A stretch of 58,004 nucleotides of DNA, from assembly GCF_018383585.1 (NCBI RefSeq), contig NZ_JAHAMK010000006.1:1-58004 (forward strand), given 5' to 3'. Of this stretch, positions 36,885 through 45,386 are shown in pieces. This stretch comes from Microvirga sp. 3-52. GTDB lineage: Bacteria; Pseudomonadota; Alphaproteobacteria; Rhizobiales; Beijerinckiaceae. The position numbers and the translations under genes are program-made. Each line of letters begins with the position of its first letter. The first letter of the stretch is position 1. Below the pieces are notes generated by a model. That model made no database searches and was not told the origin of the DNA. It saw nothing but the letters and a program-made list of their open reading frames with translations.

Positions 36885-37976
36885 TCAAATTCGCTCCGCG
36901 AGAACCGAGACGCCCGAGGCATCGAAGACATGAAGGGCGCGAGTTGGGACATGGGCGGTGTAGGATCCGCCCGCCGCCGCATCGGTTTCTCCGGGGGCGC
37001 GGACGATCACATCGTCACCGCTGGCGAGCTTCATGTAGACATAGCTCGACTCGCCCAATTGCTCGACGGCATCGATGGTGCCGTGCAGGGAGGTGGCGCC
37101 GGCCCCGCCCGCCTCCATGTGCTCGGGCCGGATGCCGACGGTCACGGGGTCGCCGGCTGCCAAACGGCCCGGCGCGACATTCACGACAGCGTCCGTCCCG
37201 GCAAAGCCGAGGGTGGCGCTGTTGCCTGCGATGCGTAGAACCTGCCCCTTGATGAAGTTCATCCGCGGCGAGCCGATGAAGCCCGCGACGAACAGGTTGC
37301 CGGGACGGCGATAGAGCTCCAGCGGTGCGCCGACCTGCTCGATCCGGCCTTGGTTCATCACCACGATCTTGGACGCGAGCGTCATCGCCTCGACCTGATC
37401 GTGCGTGACGTAGATCATGGTCGCGCCGAGATCCCGGTGAAGCTTGGCGATCTCGAGGCGCGTGTTGACGCGAAGCGCCGCATCGAGGTTCGAGAGCGGC
37501 TCGTCGAAGAGGAAAACGCTCGGGTTGCGCACGATGGCACGGCCGATGGCCACGCGCTGCCTCTGCCCGCCCGACAGCTCCCGCGGCTTGCGGTGGAGAA
37601 GAGGCGTGAGCTTCAGGATCTCCGCCGCCTGCCGCACCCGGCGGTCCGCCTCCGCCTTGTCGGTCTTGGCGAATTTCAGGCCGAAGGCCATGTTCTTGTA
37701 GACGTTCATATGCGGGTAGAGCGCATAGGACTGGAACACCATGGCGATCTTGCGATCCGCCGGCGGCAGCTCGTTGACCCGCTGGCTGCCGATCCTGATC
37801 TCGCCGCCGCTGACCGTCTCGAGACCGGCGATGATGCGAAGCAGGGTGGACTTGCCGCAACCGGATGGACCGACGAAGACGACGAATTCCCCGTCGTCGA
37901 CGGAAAGATTGATGTCGCGCAGGATCTCCGTCGCCCCGAAGGATTTGGCAACACCGTGCAGGGAAACCTCAGCCAT
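36885..37976 (-). CDS. Carbohydrate ABC transporter, ATP-binding protein (MalK/UgpC type)
   Basis: 363 residues from ATG 37976 (MAEVSLHGVAKSFGATEIL); an in-frame TTG 15 bases upstream is less likely. Walker A is GPSGCGKSTLLR, the signature LSGGQRQRVAIGRAIV, and Walker B FLFDEPLSNLD. The C-terminal third is the TOBE/regulatory domain of the MalK-UgpC group (VTVGIRPEHM). It drives uptake with the two permeases and binding protein encoded upstream on the same strand, 25 bases away. Position next to the GlcNAc catabolic operon suggests an amino-sugar or chito-oligosaccharide substrate; the ATPase itself is not substrate-specific. Confidence 0.93.
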   Translation of the reverse strand: MAEVSLHGVAKSFGATEILRDINLSVDDGEFVVFVGPSGCGKSTLLRIIAGLETVSGGEIRIGSQRVNELPPADRKIAMVFQSYALYPHMNVYKNMAFGLKFAKTDKAEADRRVRQAAEILKLTPLLHRKPRELSGGQRQRVAIGRAIVRNPSVFLFDEPLSNLDAALRVNTRLEIAKLHRDLGATMIYVTHDQVEAMTLASKIVVMNQGRIEQVGAPLELYRRPGNLFVAGFIGSPRMNFIKGQVLRIAGNSATLGFAGTDAVVNVAPGRLAAGDPVTVGIRPEHMEAGGAGATSLHGTIDAVEQLGESSYVYMKLASGDDVIVRAPGETDAAAGGSYTAHVPTRALHVFDASGVSVLAERI

Positions 37977-38001
37977 TGCGGTCAATTCCAAACATGAAAT
38001 G

Positions 38002-38829
38002 TCACTTCACGGCGCCGGCCGTCAGGCCGCGCACGAGATAGCGCGAGAACAGAAGATAGAGGGCGAGGACGGGCGCGATCGCCAGCGTCAACGAGGCGAG
38101 CACCGCGTTCCAGTCCGTCACGTACTGGCCGATGAACTGCTGCACGCCGAGCGTGATCGTCTGCTTGCCGTCCCCGGGAGCGAGGATCAGCGGGAACCAG
38201 AGATCGTTCCAGACCGGCACCATCGTGAACACGGCGACCGTCGCGATGGCGGGACTGATCAGGGGCAGGATGATGCTGAAGAAGATCCGGTACTCGCTTA
38301 CCCCGTCGCACCGGGCGGCATCGCGCAGGTCCTTCGGGATCTGCTGGATGAACTCGCCCAGGATCAGGATCGCGAGCGGCAACCCCTGCGCCACATAGAC
38401 GAGGATCAGCGCCGTCAGGGTGTTGACGAGGTTCAGCTCCACCATCATGCGCAGGATGCTGACGCTGCCCAGCCTGATCGGCACCATGATGCCGATGGCG
38501 AGATAAAGCCCGATCAGCATGTTGCCGCGAAACTTGTATTCCGTCAGTGCCCAGGCGGCCATCGCTCCGATCAGCACGATCAGCACGAGGGAGACCACCG
38601 TCACTGTCAGACTGTTGAAGAAGTAAAGGCCGAAATCGGAATTGGCGAAGACCCGGTCGAACCCGATGGTCGTGAACGTCTGGCCGTTGGGAAAGCCGAG
38701 CGGGTCGGCGAAGATCGCCCGCCGGGTCTTGAACGCGTTGATCAGGATGAGGAAAATCGGTCCGAGCGCCAGGATCGTGTAAAGGATCAGGGCGATGTGA
38801 ACGGCGATGCGGCCGGGCCTGAGGGTCAT
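38002..38829 (-). CDS. Carbohydrate ABC transporter permease (MalG type)
   Basis: 275 residues, six membrane segments, and the EAA loop DAARCDGVSEYRIFFSIILPLISP typical of the CUT1 family. The N-terminal RPGRIAVHIALILYTILALGP is the first membrane span. It pairs with the MalF-type permease encoded 13 bases upstream to form the import channel. Order on the minus strand is binding protein, MalF-type, MalG-type, ATPase, a standard CUT1 operon. No specificity can be read from the permease alone. Confidence 0.92.
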   Translation of the reverse strand: MTLRPGRIAVHIALILYTILALGPIFLILINAFKTRRAIFADPLGFPNGQTFTTIGFDRVFANSDFGLYFFNSLTVTVVSLVLIVLIGAMAAWALTEYKFRGNMLIGLYLAIGIMVPIRLGSVSILRMMVELNLVNTLTALILVYVAQGLPLAILILGEFIQQIPKDLRDAARCDGVSEYRIFFSIILPLISPAIATVAVFTMVPVWNDLWFPLILAPGDGKQTITLGVQQFIGQYVTDWNAVLASLTLAIAPVLALYLLFSRYLVRGLTAGAVK

Positions 38830-38842
38830 GTCCCGGTCTCCC

Positions 38843-39805
38843 TCAGAAGCTATGCCGCTGCAGCCGCCGCTGCACGCCGAAGAGATAGATCAGCACGCCC
38901 ACCAGGATGATGACGAGCATGGCGGTCGCGACCGCCGCCCCCATGGTCGGGCTGCCGACCTGAAGCTGGAAGCCGAAGAAGGTGCGATAGAAGAACGTGC
39001 CGAGAATGTCGGTCGAGAAGTTCGGACCCGCGAGCGCGCCCTTGATGGCATAGATCAGATCGAAGGCGTTGAAGTTGGCAACGAAGGTCAGGATCGACAC
39101 CACACCGAGCGTCGGCAGGATCAGGGGCAGGCGCACGAACCAGAACACGCTGAAGGGCCCCGCTCCGTCGACGGTGGCGGCATCGAGCAGATCGTCGGGA
39201 ATGTTCAGGAGCGCGGCGTAGATCAGCATCATGGGAATGCCGACGAATTGCCAGACCGAGATGAGGGAGACCGTCAGCAGGGCCGTGGATTCCTGGCCGA
39301 GCCAGGGTCCGAAGAGGCTTCCCAGGCCGACAGCTTTCAGAAGACTCGGCGCGATGCCCCAGAGAGGGTTGAGCATGAGCTGCCAGATGAAGCCGATGAT
39401 GACCACGGACAGCATGGTCGGCAGGAAGATGAGCGTGCGATAGACGCTGCCGCCGATCAGGCGCGGCAGGCTGAGCAGCATGGCAAGCCCCAAGCCGATG
39501 CCGTTCTGCACCACCATGTGAATGGCGAAGAAAATTAGGTTGTTGCGAAACGCGTTCCAGAACTGGCTCGACCAGTTGGGATCGGTCAGGAGGGTTTGGA
39601 AATTCCGGAGGCCGACGAAGCTGCGCAATCCCGTCTCGTCGCCCGCGTAGAGGCTCAGGCGGATCGTGTCGATCAGCGGATAGATCGAGAACAGGGTGTA
39701 GATTGCAAGCGCCGGCGCCAGGAACACCGCGATATGGACAGGGAAGCGCGAGCGGGCGGGAACCACATCGGTCGGCTGAACGCTTGAAGCCGTGAGATCC
39801 GTCAT
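38843..39805 (-). CDS. Carbohydrate ABC transporter permease (MalF type)
   Basis: 320 residues with six membrane spans after a 25-residue cytoplasmic start (TDLTASSVQPTDVVPARSR). The first span is PVHIAVFLAPALAIYTLF. The EAA loop reads DAATVDGAGPFSVFWFVRLP, and the C-terminus QRRLQRHSF is basic. It is the partner of the MalG-type permease in a CUT1 sugar importer. It starts 73 bases after the binding-protein stop codon, room for a hairpin that would lower permease output relative to the binding protein, though I see no strong stem there. Confidence 0.92.
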   Translation of the reverse strand: MTDLTASSVQPTDVVPARSRFPVHIAVFLAPALAIYTLFSIYPLIDTIRLSLYAGDETGLRSFVGLRNFQTLLTDPNWSSQFWNAFRNNLIFFAIHMVVQNGIGLGLAMLLSLPRLIGGSVYRTLIFLPTMLSVVIIGFIWQLMLNPLWGIAPSLLKAVGLGSLFGPWLGQESTALLTVSLISVWQFVGIPMMLIYAALLNIPDDLLDAATVDGAGPFSVFWFVRLPLILPTLGVVSILTFVANFNAFDLIYAIKGALAGPNFSTDILGTFFYRTFFGFQLQVGSPTMGAAVATAMLVIILVGVLIYLFGVQRRLQRHSF

Positions 39806-39878
39806 GCTGCTCCAGGCGGAAGGAGAATGGAAGGACGGGCCGCTCCGGATGAGCGACCCGCCTCGATGCTTTCAGCGC

Positions 39879-41168
39879 TTACTTCTTGTGCGGCTCGTAC
39901 CAGCTGGCAAGGCCATCCTCGGCCTTCTTGGCCGCCTCTTCAGGCTTCATGCTGCCGTTCAGCACCTGGGCGCTCACGTTCCAGAGCTCGTTCTCGAGAT
40001 TGGGCGTGCCGCGGGACAGGATCTGGTAGGAGTTGCGGATCGAGCTTTCGCAGGTGCCGCGCCAGCCCACGAACTTGGCCGCCACCGGGTCCTTCACGTC
40101 GACCTTGGCTTTGGAGAGCGGGAAGAAGCCCGGCAGCTCGTTGGCATAGATATCGGCGAATTCGGGCGAAGCCACCCATGACAGGAAGGTCTTGGCCGCC
40201 TCGACATTCTTCGACTTGGCGTTGATGCCGATCGCGATATCCGTGTGGTCGCTGATGTAGCACTTGTCGCCGTCCTTCACGACGGGCGGCGCGAAGGCAT
40301 CGAACTCGAAATCCGCCTGCTTGCGGAAGATCGGCACATCCCAGGAGCCGGCCGGATAGATGGCCGCGCGGCCCAGGGTGAACAGGTTCTGCGTATCCGG
40401 ATATTTCTGGGACTTGTAGCCGTCGCCCATATAGGGCGCCCAGCTCGCCAGCTCCTTGAACACGTCCACATAAGCCGGATCGGTGAATTTCTGCTTGCCC
40501 TCGATGAGCGCCTTGCGGCCCTCCTCGCCCTTCCAGTAGTTCACGCCGATGTTCTGGAAGCCCATGGTGGCGGCCTCCCATTGATCGGCCGTTCCCATGG
40601 CGATCGGCGTGTACTTGCCGTCGGCCTTGATCTTGTCGAGCACCGCATGGAACTCGGCCACCGTCTTCGGCGGCGTGAGCTTCAGCTCGTCGAAGATTTC
40701 CTTGTTGTAGACGAAGCCGTGGATCACCGAAGCCATCGGCATGCAGAAGGTGGTCTTGCCGTCGTCCGTCGACCAGGCGCTCTTGGCCACGTCGGAGAAG
40801 TTCTCGATGCCCTTGACGTCGTTGACGGAGGTCAAGCTGCCCTTCTTGAACAGGTCGAGGGAGGCATCGAACGGGCGGCAGGTGATGAGATCGCCTGCGG
40901 TACCGCCGGCCAAGCGTGCATTGAGGGCGGCATTGTACTCGGTGGGAGGATCGGCCTTGAACTGCACCTTGATGTCGGGATGCTTCTTGTTGAAGGCCGG
41001 AATGATCTTGGTATTCCAGACATCCGCATCGTCGTTGCGCCAGCTCTCGATGGTGAGCGTCTGGGCCGAGGCGGCATTGGCGAAAGCAAGAGCCGCCGCG
41101 GCCACCGAGGCGCTCGCGAGCAACTGCCCCGCACGGCGCAGGACCGCTTTCGAATGAAGTTTCGTCAT
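39879..41168 (-). CDS. Sugar ABC transporter substrate-binding protein
   Basis: 429 residues with a signal peptide ending near ANAASA-QTL (residue 35). It is a family 1 extracellular solute-binding protein: WRNDDADVWNTKIIPAFNKK and the DVKGIENFSDVAKSAWS region are typical. The mature protein has Trp and Tyr residues suited to stacking on sugar rings (NIGVNYWKGEEG, PAGSWDVPIF). First gene of the four-gene transporter operon, divergent from the GlcNAc kinase operon across a 368-base control region. An amino-sugar ligand (GlcNAc, chitobiose or a disaccharide from peptidoglycan) is inferred from neighbours only. Confidence 0.92.
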   Translation of the reverse strand: MTKLHSKAVLRRAGQLLASASVAAAALAFANAASAQTLTIESWRNDDADVWNTKIIPAFNKKHPDIKVQFKADPPTEYNAALNARLAGGTAGDLITCRPFDASLDLFKKGSLTSVNDVKGIENFSDVAKSAWSTDDGKTTFCMPMASVIHGFVYNKEIFDELKLTPPKTVAEFHAVLDKIKADGKYTPIAMGTADQWEAATMGFQNIGVNYWKGEEGRKALIEGKQKFTDPAYVDVFKELASWAPYMGDGYKSQKYPDTQNLFTLGRAAIYPAGSWDVPIFRKQADFEFDAFAPPVVKDGDKCYISDHTDIAIGINAKSKNVEAAKTFLSWVASPEFADIYANELPGFFPLSKAKVDVKDPVAAKFVGWRGTCESSIRNSYQILSRGTPNLENELWNVSAQVLNGSMKPEEAAKKAEDGLASWYEPHKK

Positions 41169-41536
41169 TGTCTTTGTCCTCCGTAATCGAGAGGCGCCTG
41201 GAAACGCCCCTGATAATGTGTTCCTCTGGATCCTCGCGTTCCGATCTTATTGCATTCTACGCTTTCCAGCGGGTCAGCCTGACTGTTCCATCGGAAAGCT
41301 CTTTGGACAAGTGACCTCATATTGGTATCGGCGAAATTCAAAGACAACTCCTCTTTGATGTCGTCCGCCACAATTTGCCCGCTCTTCTTTTTCACCTCTT
41401 TGCGCCCTTGCCTGAAGAAGCTCCCTCGTCCTGTGGACAAAGCGCCTGGGTATTCCATGCCGGCACCTCTTCCCGAACTGGACATTAAGTGGCATGGTGC
41501 CCGTTCATAAGATCGCTCCCTGAGATCCCGTTTCCC
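41169..41536. promoter_or_regulatory. Divergent control region of the amino-sugar transporter and GlcNAc operons
   Basis: This 368-base region contains no convincing gene. It is relatively AT-rich around 41240-41400 and must hold both promoters. The GntR-type regulator encoded at 42415 is the likely ligand-dependent repressor. TTGGTATCGG near 41324-41333 loosely recalls a HutC/NagR half-site; I do not claim it as an operator. Confidence 0.45.
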
Positions 41537-42418
41537 ATGACCGAGCTCCTGTTCCTTGGCATTGACGGCGGCGGCACCAAGTGCCGGGCCCGCCTGCGCG
41601 ATGCGCACGGAAAGCTGCTGGGGGAAGGAACCGGCGGACCATCCAACCTCCGCCTCGATCCCGATCTGGTCTGGACCTCGATTCTCACGGCCTGCCGCGA
41701 GGCGCTCGCCCAGGCGGGGCTTCCCGAGAGCCACCTTGAGCGGATTCATGCCGGCATGGGAGCCGCCGGCGCCGGGCAGACCAGCGCGGTCGAGCGCCTT
41801 CTGTCGCGCCCCCATCCTTTCACGTCCTTCGAGATCGAGACGGATGCCCATACCGCCTGGCTCGGCGCCTTCGGGGGCGGCGACGGAGCGATCCTGATCG
41901 TCGGCACGGGCTCCTGCGGCTATGGCGGCACCAGCGGCCAATGCCATTATGTCGGCGGATGGGGCTACGAGATCTCGGACGAAGGCAGTGGCGCCGCCAT
42001 CGGGCGCGAACTCCTGCGCCGCTGCATCTGGGCTCATGACGGACGTGCGTCGCCGACGCCGCTTTCGGATGCGGTCCTGGCGGAGTTCGACAACGATCTA
42101 GAGATCCTCGTGGACTGGGTCGGCAAGGCACGTCCGGCCGATTACGGGCGCTATGCGCCGCTCGTCCTGCAGCATGCCGAGCAGCGCGACCCTCTCGGCA
42201 TCGCCATCATCGAGGATGCCGCCGCCGGGCTGAGCGCAATCGGCACGCGCCTCCTCGACCTCGGGGCTCCGGCCATCTGCCTCTTCGGGGGCCTGGCGGA
42301 GCCGCTCCGGTCCTGGCTTTCGCCGCCTGTCCAGCGAACCATCGCGGCTCCCATGGCCGATGCGCTCGATGGCGCCATTCTCCTGGCCCGCATGGCTCTC
42401 CAGGGGAGAGCGCCATGA
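41537..42418 (+). CDS. BadF/BadG-type ATPase, probable N-acetylglucosamine kinase
   Basis: 293 residues from ATG 41537 (MTELLFLGIDGGGTKCRARL). The actin-like ATPase fold shows the phosphate-1 loop DGGGTK (10-15), VGTGSCGYGG as phosphate-2 and ISDEGSGAAIGRELL, all as in GlcNAc kinases of the BadF/BcrA group. It would phosphorylate imported GlcNAc to GlcNAc-6-phosphate, the NagA substrate. The next gene (GntR) overlaps its last four bases (ATGA), so it opens a tightly coupled operon of kinase, regulator, deaminase, NagA and oxidoreductase. A second paralogue is at 53735-54643. Confidence 0.88.
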   Translation: MTELLFLGIDGGGTKCRARLRDAHGKLLGEGTGGPSNLRLDPDLVWTSILTACREALAQAGLPESHLERIHAGMGAAGAGQTSAVERLLSRPHPFTSFEIETDAHTAWLGAFGGGDGAILIVGTGSCGYGGTSGQCHYVGGWGYEISDEGSGAAIGRELLRRCIWAHDGRASPTPLSDAVLAEFDNDLEILVDWVGKARPADYGRYAPLVLQHAEQRDPLGIAIIEDAAAGLSAIGTRLLDLGAPAICLFGGLAEPLRSWLSPPVQRTIAAPMADALDGAILLARMALQGRAP

Positions 42419-43200
42419 ACGAGCAATCCGGCGAATCGCTCACCTTCGTTCCTCTGGATGAGGGAAATCCCACGCCGCTCTATCTGCAGCTCCAGCAATC
42501 CATCGAGGAGGCGGTCCGCAAGGGAGCGCTCAAGGCGGATGCCGCGCTTCCGGGCGAGCGGGATCTTGCCAAGCAGCTCGGCATCTCGCGCGTCACGGTG
42601 CGCAAGGCCATCACGGGATTGGTGCAGAAGGGCGTGCTCGTGCAGCGCTGGGGCTCGGGCACCTTCATCGCGCCGCAGATGCGGCTCGAGCAGCCCCTCT
42701 CCCGCCTGTCGAGCTTTACCGACGACATGTCGGCCCGCGGGCTGAACTCCTCGGCCGTGATGCTGAGCCGTTCGACCGGGCCGGCTTCGACGGACGAGCT
42801 GATGGCGCTCGGCCTCTCGCCGGGCGATCTGGTGAGCCGCGTCAACCGCCTGCGCCTCGCCAACGGGATTCCCATGGCGATCGAGAATGCGGTCATTCCG
42901 TCAAAAGTCCTGCCCGATCCTTCCCTCGTCAAGCAATCGCTCTATGCGGTGCTGCACGAGCAGGGCTTCATGCCCACCCGCGCCCTGCAGAGATTGCACG
43001 CGGTTCTGCTGAACGAGGAACAGGCCTCGCTGCTCAGCGTTCCGCCTCAGAGTCCGGCGCTCTACATCGAACGCCGCTCGTTCACCGCCGCGGGCGAAGT
43101 GGTCGAGTTCACCTCGTCCTATTACCGGGGCGACGCCTATGATTTCGTGGCCGAGCTGACCATCAGCCAGCCCGAACGGATGCACAATGATGATGCCTGA
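42415..43200 (+). CDS. GntR family transcriptional regulator (HutC/UTRA subfamily)
   Basis: 261 residues. The winged-helix DNA-binding domain is at about 15-85 (YLQLQQSIEEAVRKGALK, LPGERDLAKQLGISRVTVRK, QRWGSGTFI). The UTRA ligand-binding domain occupies about 100-250. Regulators of this type (NagR/YvoA, NagQ) bind GlcN-6-P or GlcNAc-6-P and repress amino-sugar genes. Embedded between the kinase (4-base overlap) and the SIS-domain gene (14-base overlap), it most likely controls this operon and the divergent transporter; it could also reach the murQ/anmK genes, where candidate sites exist. Confidence 0.92.
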   Translation: MNEQSGESLTFVPLDEGNPTPLYLQLQQSIEEAVRKGALKADAALPGERDLAKQLGISRVTVRKAITGLVQKGVLVQRWGSGTFIAPQMRLEQPLSRLSSFTDDMSARGLNSSAVMLSRSTGPASTDELMALGLSPGDLVSRVNRLRLANGIPMAIENAVIPSKVLPDPSLVKQSLYAVLHEQGFMPTRALQRLHAVLLNEEQASLLSVPPQSPALYIERRSFTAAGEVVEFTSSYYRGDAYDFVAELTISQPERMHNDDA

Positions 43201-44239
43201 CACGAATGCTTCTGCCCTGACCGCCATGCTGCGCGAGGCCCAGGAAGCGCCCCAGGTGGTCGCACGCCTGCTCGCGAGCAACGCGCCCCTGTGCCGCGAG
43301 CTCGGCGAGCGCCTGCGCGCCTCCCCGCCGCCTTTCGCAGTCACCTGCGCACGCGGCAGCTCCGACAATGCGGCGACCTTCGTCAAATATCTTCTCGAAA
43401 TTCATTCCGGTCTCGTGACGGCGTCCGTCGGCCCTTCGGTGACGTCCGTCTACGAGGCGCGCCCGCGCATGCGCGACGCCCTGTTCCTCGCCGTGTCGCA
43501 ATCGGGCCGCAGCCCCGACATTCTCAATCTCGCCCAAGCCGGACGGGACGACGGAGCACTGACGGTCGCGCTCGTGAACGACACGACCTCGCCGCTCGCG
43601 TCCACCTGCGAGGTCGTGCTGCCGCTTCATGCGGGCCCTGAGAAGAGTGTGGCCGCCACGAAGTCGTTCATCGCGGCTCTGGCTGCAGGACTGCAGCTCG
43701 TGGCGCACTGGTCGCAGGATCGGGAGCTTCTGGATGCCCTCGAGACATTGCCGGACGTGCTCGCCCGGGCTTCCACAGCCGACTGGTCGGCCGCGCTTCC
43801 GGCTCTGACCGAAGCGGACAACCTGTTCGTCGTCGGGCGCGGCGTGGGCTTTGCCGTCGCGCAGGAAGCCGCGCTCAAGCTCAAGGAGACATCCGGCGTT
43901 CACGCGGAGGCGATGAGCGCCGCCGAACTCATGCACGGACCGTGGACGCTTGCGGGCGATCACTTCCCGATCCTGGTGCTCAGCCAGCGTGACGAGACCC
44001 TGAGCGGGGTCAACGATCTGGTCACGAAGCTGAACGAGCAGGGCGTGCCCGTCATCGTCGCCGGTGCCGCCGAAGGCCCTGCCACCGTCATGCTGCCGCC
44101 GGTCGAGGACGCGCATCCCTATCTCGCGCCTATTGCTCTGATCCAGAGCTTCTACCCTCTCGTGAATGCCATCGCCTTGGGCCGCGGCCGCAATCCCGAC
44201 AATCCACCGCGCTTGCGCAAGGTGACGGAGACCGTCTGA
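43187..44239 (+). CDS. SIS-domain sugar isomerase, probable glucosamine-6-phosphate deaminase (NagB-II type)
   Basis: 350 residues with two SIS domains: CARGSSDNAATFVKYLLE and LAVSQSGRSPDI in the first, VVGRGVGFAVAQEAALKLKE and SAAELMHGPW in the second. It resembles the isomerase half of GlmS without the N-terminal glutaminase domain. Such proteins act as GlcN-6-P deaminases (NagB-II) or AgaS-type enzymes, giving fructose-6-phosphate and ammonia. Position between the regulator and nagA fits the deaminase role. The start codon lies inside the GntR gene (14-base overlap) and the stop shares its last base with the nagA ATG. Confidence 0.9.
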   Translation: MMMPDTNASALTAMLREAQEAPQVVARLLASNAPLCRELGERLRASPPPFAVTCARGSSDNAATFVKYLLEIHSGLVTASVGPSVTSVYEARPRMRDALFLAVSQSGRSPDILNLAQAGRDDGALTVALVNDTTSPLASTCEVVLPLHAGPEKSVAATKSFIAALAAGLQLVAHWSQDRELLDALETLPDVLARASTADWSAALPALTEADNLFVVGRGVGFAVAQEAALKLKETSGVHAEAMSAAELMHGPWTLAGDHFPILVLSQRDETLSGVNDLVTKLNEQGVPVIVAGAAEGPATVMLPPVEDAHPYLAPIALIQSFYPLVNAIALGRGRNPDNPPRLRKVTETV

Positions 44240-45372
44240 TGTCCATTGCCCTCGTGGGAGCCCGCATCTTCGACGGCGCGCACATGCTCGACGGCCGAGC
44301 CGTCGTTATCGCGAGCGGCCGTGTCCTCGGTCTTCCTCGTGAGCAGGATCTGGGTGCCGGAATCGAGCGCCGCCGCATCGATGGCCTGCTGGCTCCCGGC
44401 TTCATCGACGTGCAGGTCAATGGCGGCGGCGGCGTGCTCTACAACGACGTGCGGTCCGTGGACGGCATCAGGACCATCGCCGAGGCTCACAGGATCTATG
44501 GCACCACGGGCCTTCTGCCGACTTTCATCACGGACACCCGTGAGGCGATGGGAGAAGCCGTGGAGGCCATGCGTGAAGCTTTGGCCGCGCGCGTTCCAGG
44601 CGTTCTCGGCATCCACTTTGAAGGCCCCTTCATCAATCCCGAGCGCAAAGGCGTGCACAATCCCGGCTTCATGCGCCCGATGGAGGATGAGGACATCGCG
44701 ATCATGACGTCCTTGCGCGAGGGCCGCACGCTCGTGACGCTGGCGCCCGAGCGCAACAGCATGGAGGCGATCGCACGCCTTGCCTCGGCAGGCGTACTGA
44801 TCTGCGCCGGCCATACGGCCAGCGACTATGAAACCGTCATGGAGGCCACCCGCCATGGCCTGCGGGGCTTCACGCATCTTTACAACGCGATGCCGCCATT
44901 GGCCGGGCGCGATCCGGGCCCGGTGGGTGCGGCGCTCGACAGTCTGGACACCTGGTGCGGTCTGATCGTCGACGGGCACCACGTGAGCGACGCCGCCCTG
45001 AGGATTGCCATCGCGGCCAAGGGCATGGAGCGCACGATGCTCGTGACCGATGCCATGGCGGTGACCGGCACGGACCTCGAGAGCTTCGAGCTCCACGACC
45101 GTACGATCTACCGCAAGGATGGCCGGCTCACCACGGCGGACGGAACGCTCGCCGGCTCCGATCTCGACATGGCGTGCGCCGTGCGCAACAGCGTGCAACG
45201 CTTGAGCCTCGCTCTGCCGGACGTGCTGCGCATGGCTTCGCTGATCCCGGCCCAGTTCCTGCGCCTCGATCACGAGCTGGGCCGGATCGCACCGGGCTAT
45301 CGTGCCGACCTCGTTCTGCTCGACGAAAGCCTGCAGGTGCGGCAGACGTGGATCAACGGAAACAGCAACTGA
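44239..45372 (+). CDS. nagA: N-acetylglucosamine-6-phosphate deacetylase
   Basis: 377 residues of the amidohydrolase superfamily. Metal and substrate residues are visible in PGFIDVQVNGGGG, HFEGPFINPERKGVHN, AGHTASDYE, GFTHLYNAMPPL and the catalytic Asp region MLVTDAMAVTG. It removes the acetyl group from GlcNAc-6-phosphate, produced both by the kinases here and by MurQ (52768-53658), giving GlcN-6-phosphate for the SIS deaminase. The ATG shares one base with the previous stop (TGATG), so it is translationally coupled. This is the common point where GlcNAc and MurNAc catabolism meet. Confidence 0.95.
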   Translation: MSIALVGARIFDGAHMLDGRAVVIASGRVLGLPREQDLGAGIERRRIDGLLAPGFIDVQVNGGGGVLYNDVRSVDGIRTIAEAHRIYGTTGLLPTFITDTREAMGEAVEAMREALAARVPGVLGIHFEGPFINPERKGVHNPGFMRPMEDEDIAIMTSLREGRTLVTLAPERNSMEAIARLASAGVLICAGHTASDYETVMEATRHGLRGFTHLYNAMPPLAGRDPGPVGAALDSLDTWCGLIVDGHHVSDAALRIAIAAKGMERTMLVTDAMAVTGTDLESFELHDRTIYRKDGRLTTADGTLAGSDLDMACAVRNSVQRLSLALPDVLRMASLIPAQFLRLDHELGRIAPGYRADLVLLDESLQVRQTWINGNSN

Positions 45373-45386
45373 ACAGGGATCGTTCG

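Noticed and set aside
44955..45386. N-terminal extension of the Gfo/Idh gene into nagA
   Set aside because: The extension is Arg/Pro-rich shadow sequence of nagA; the Rossmann motif begins directly after ATG 45387.
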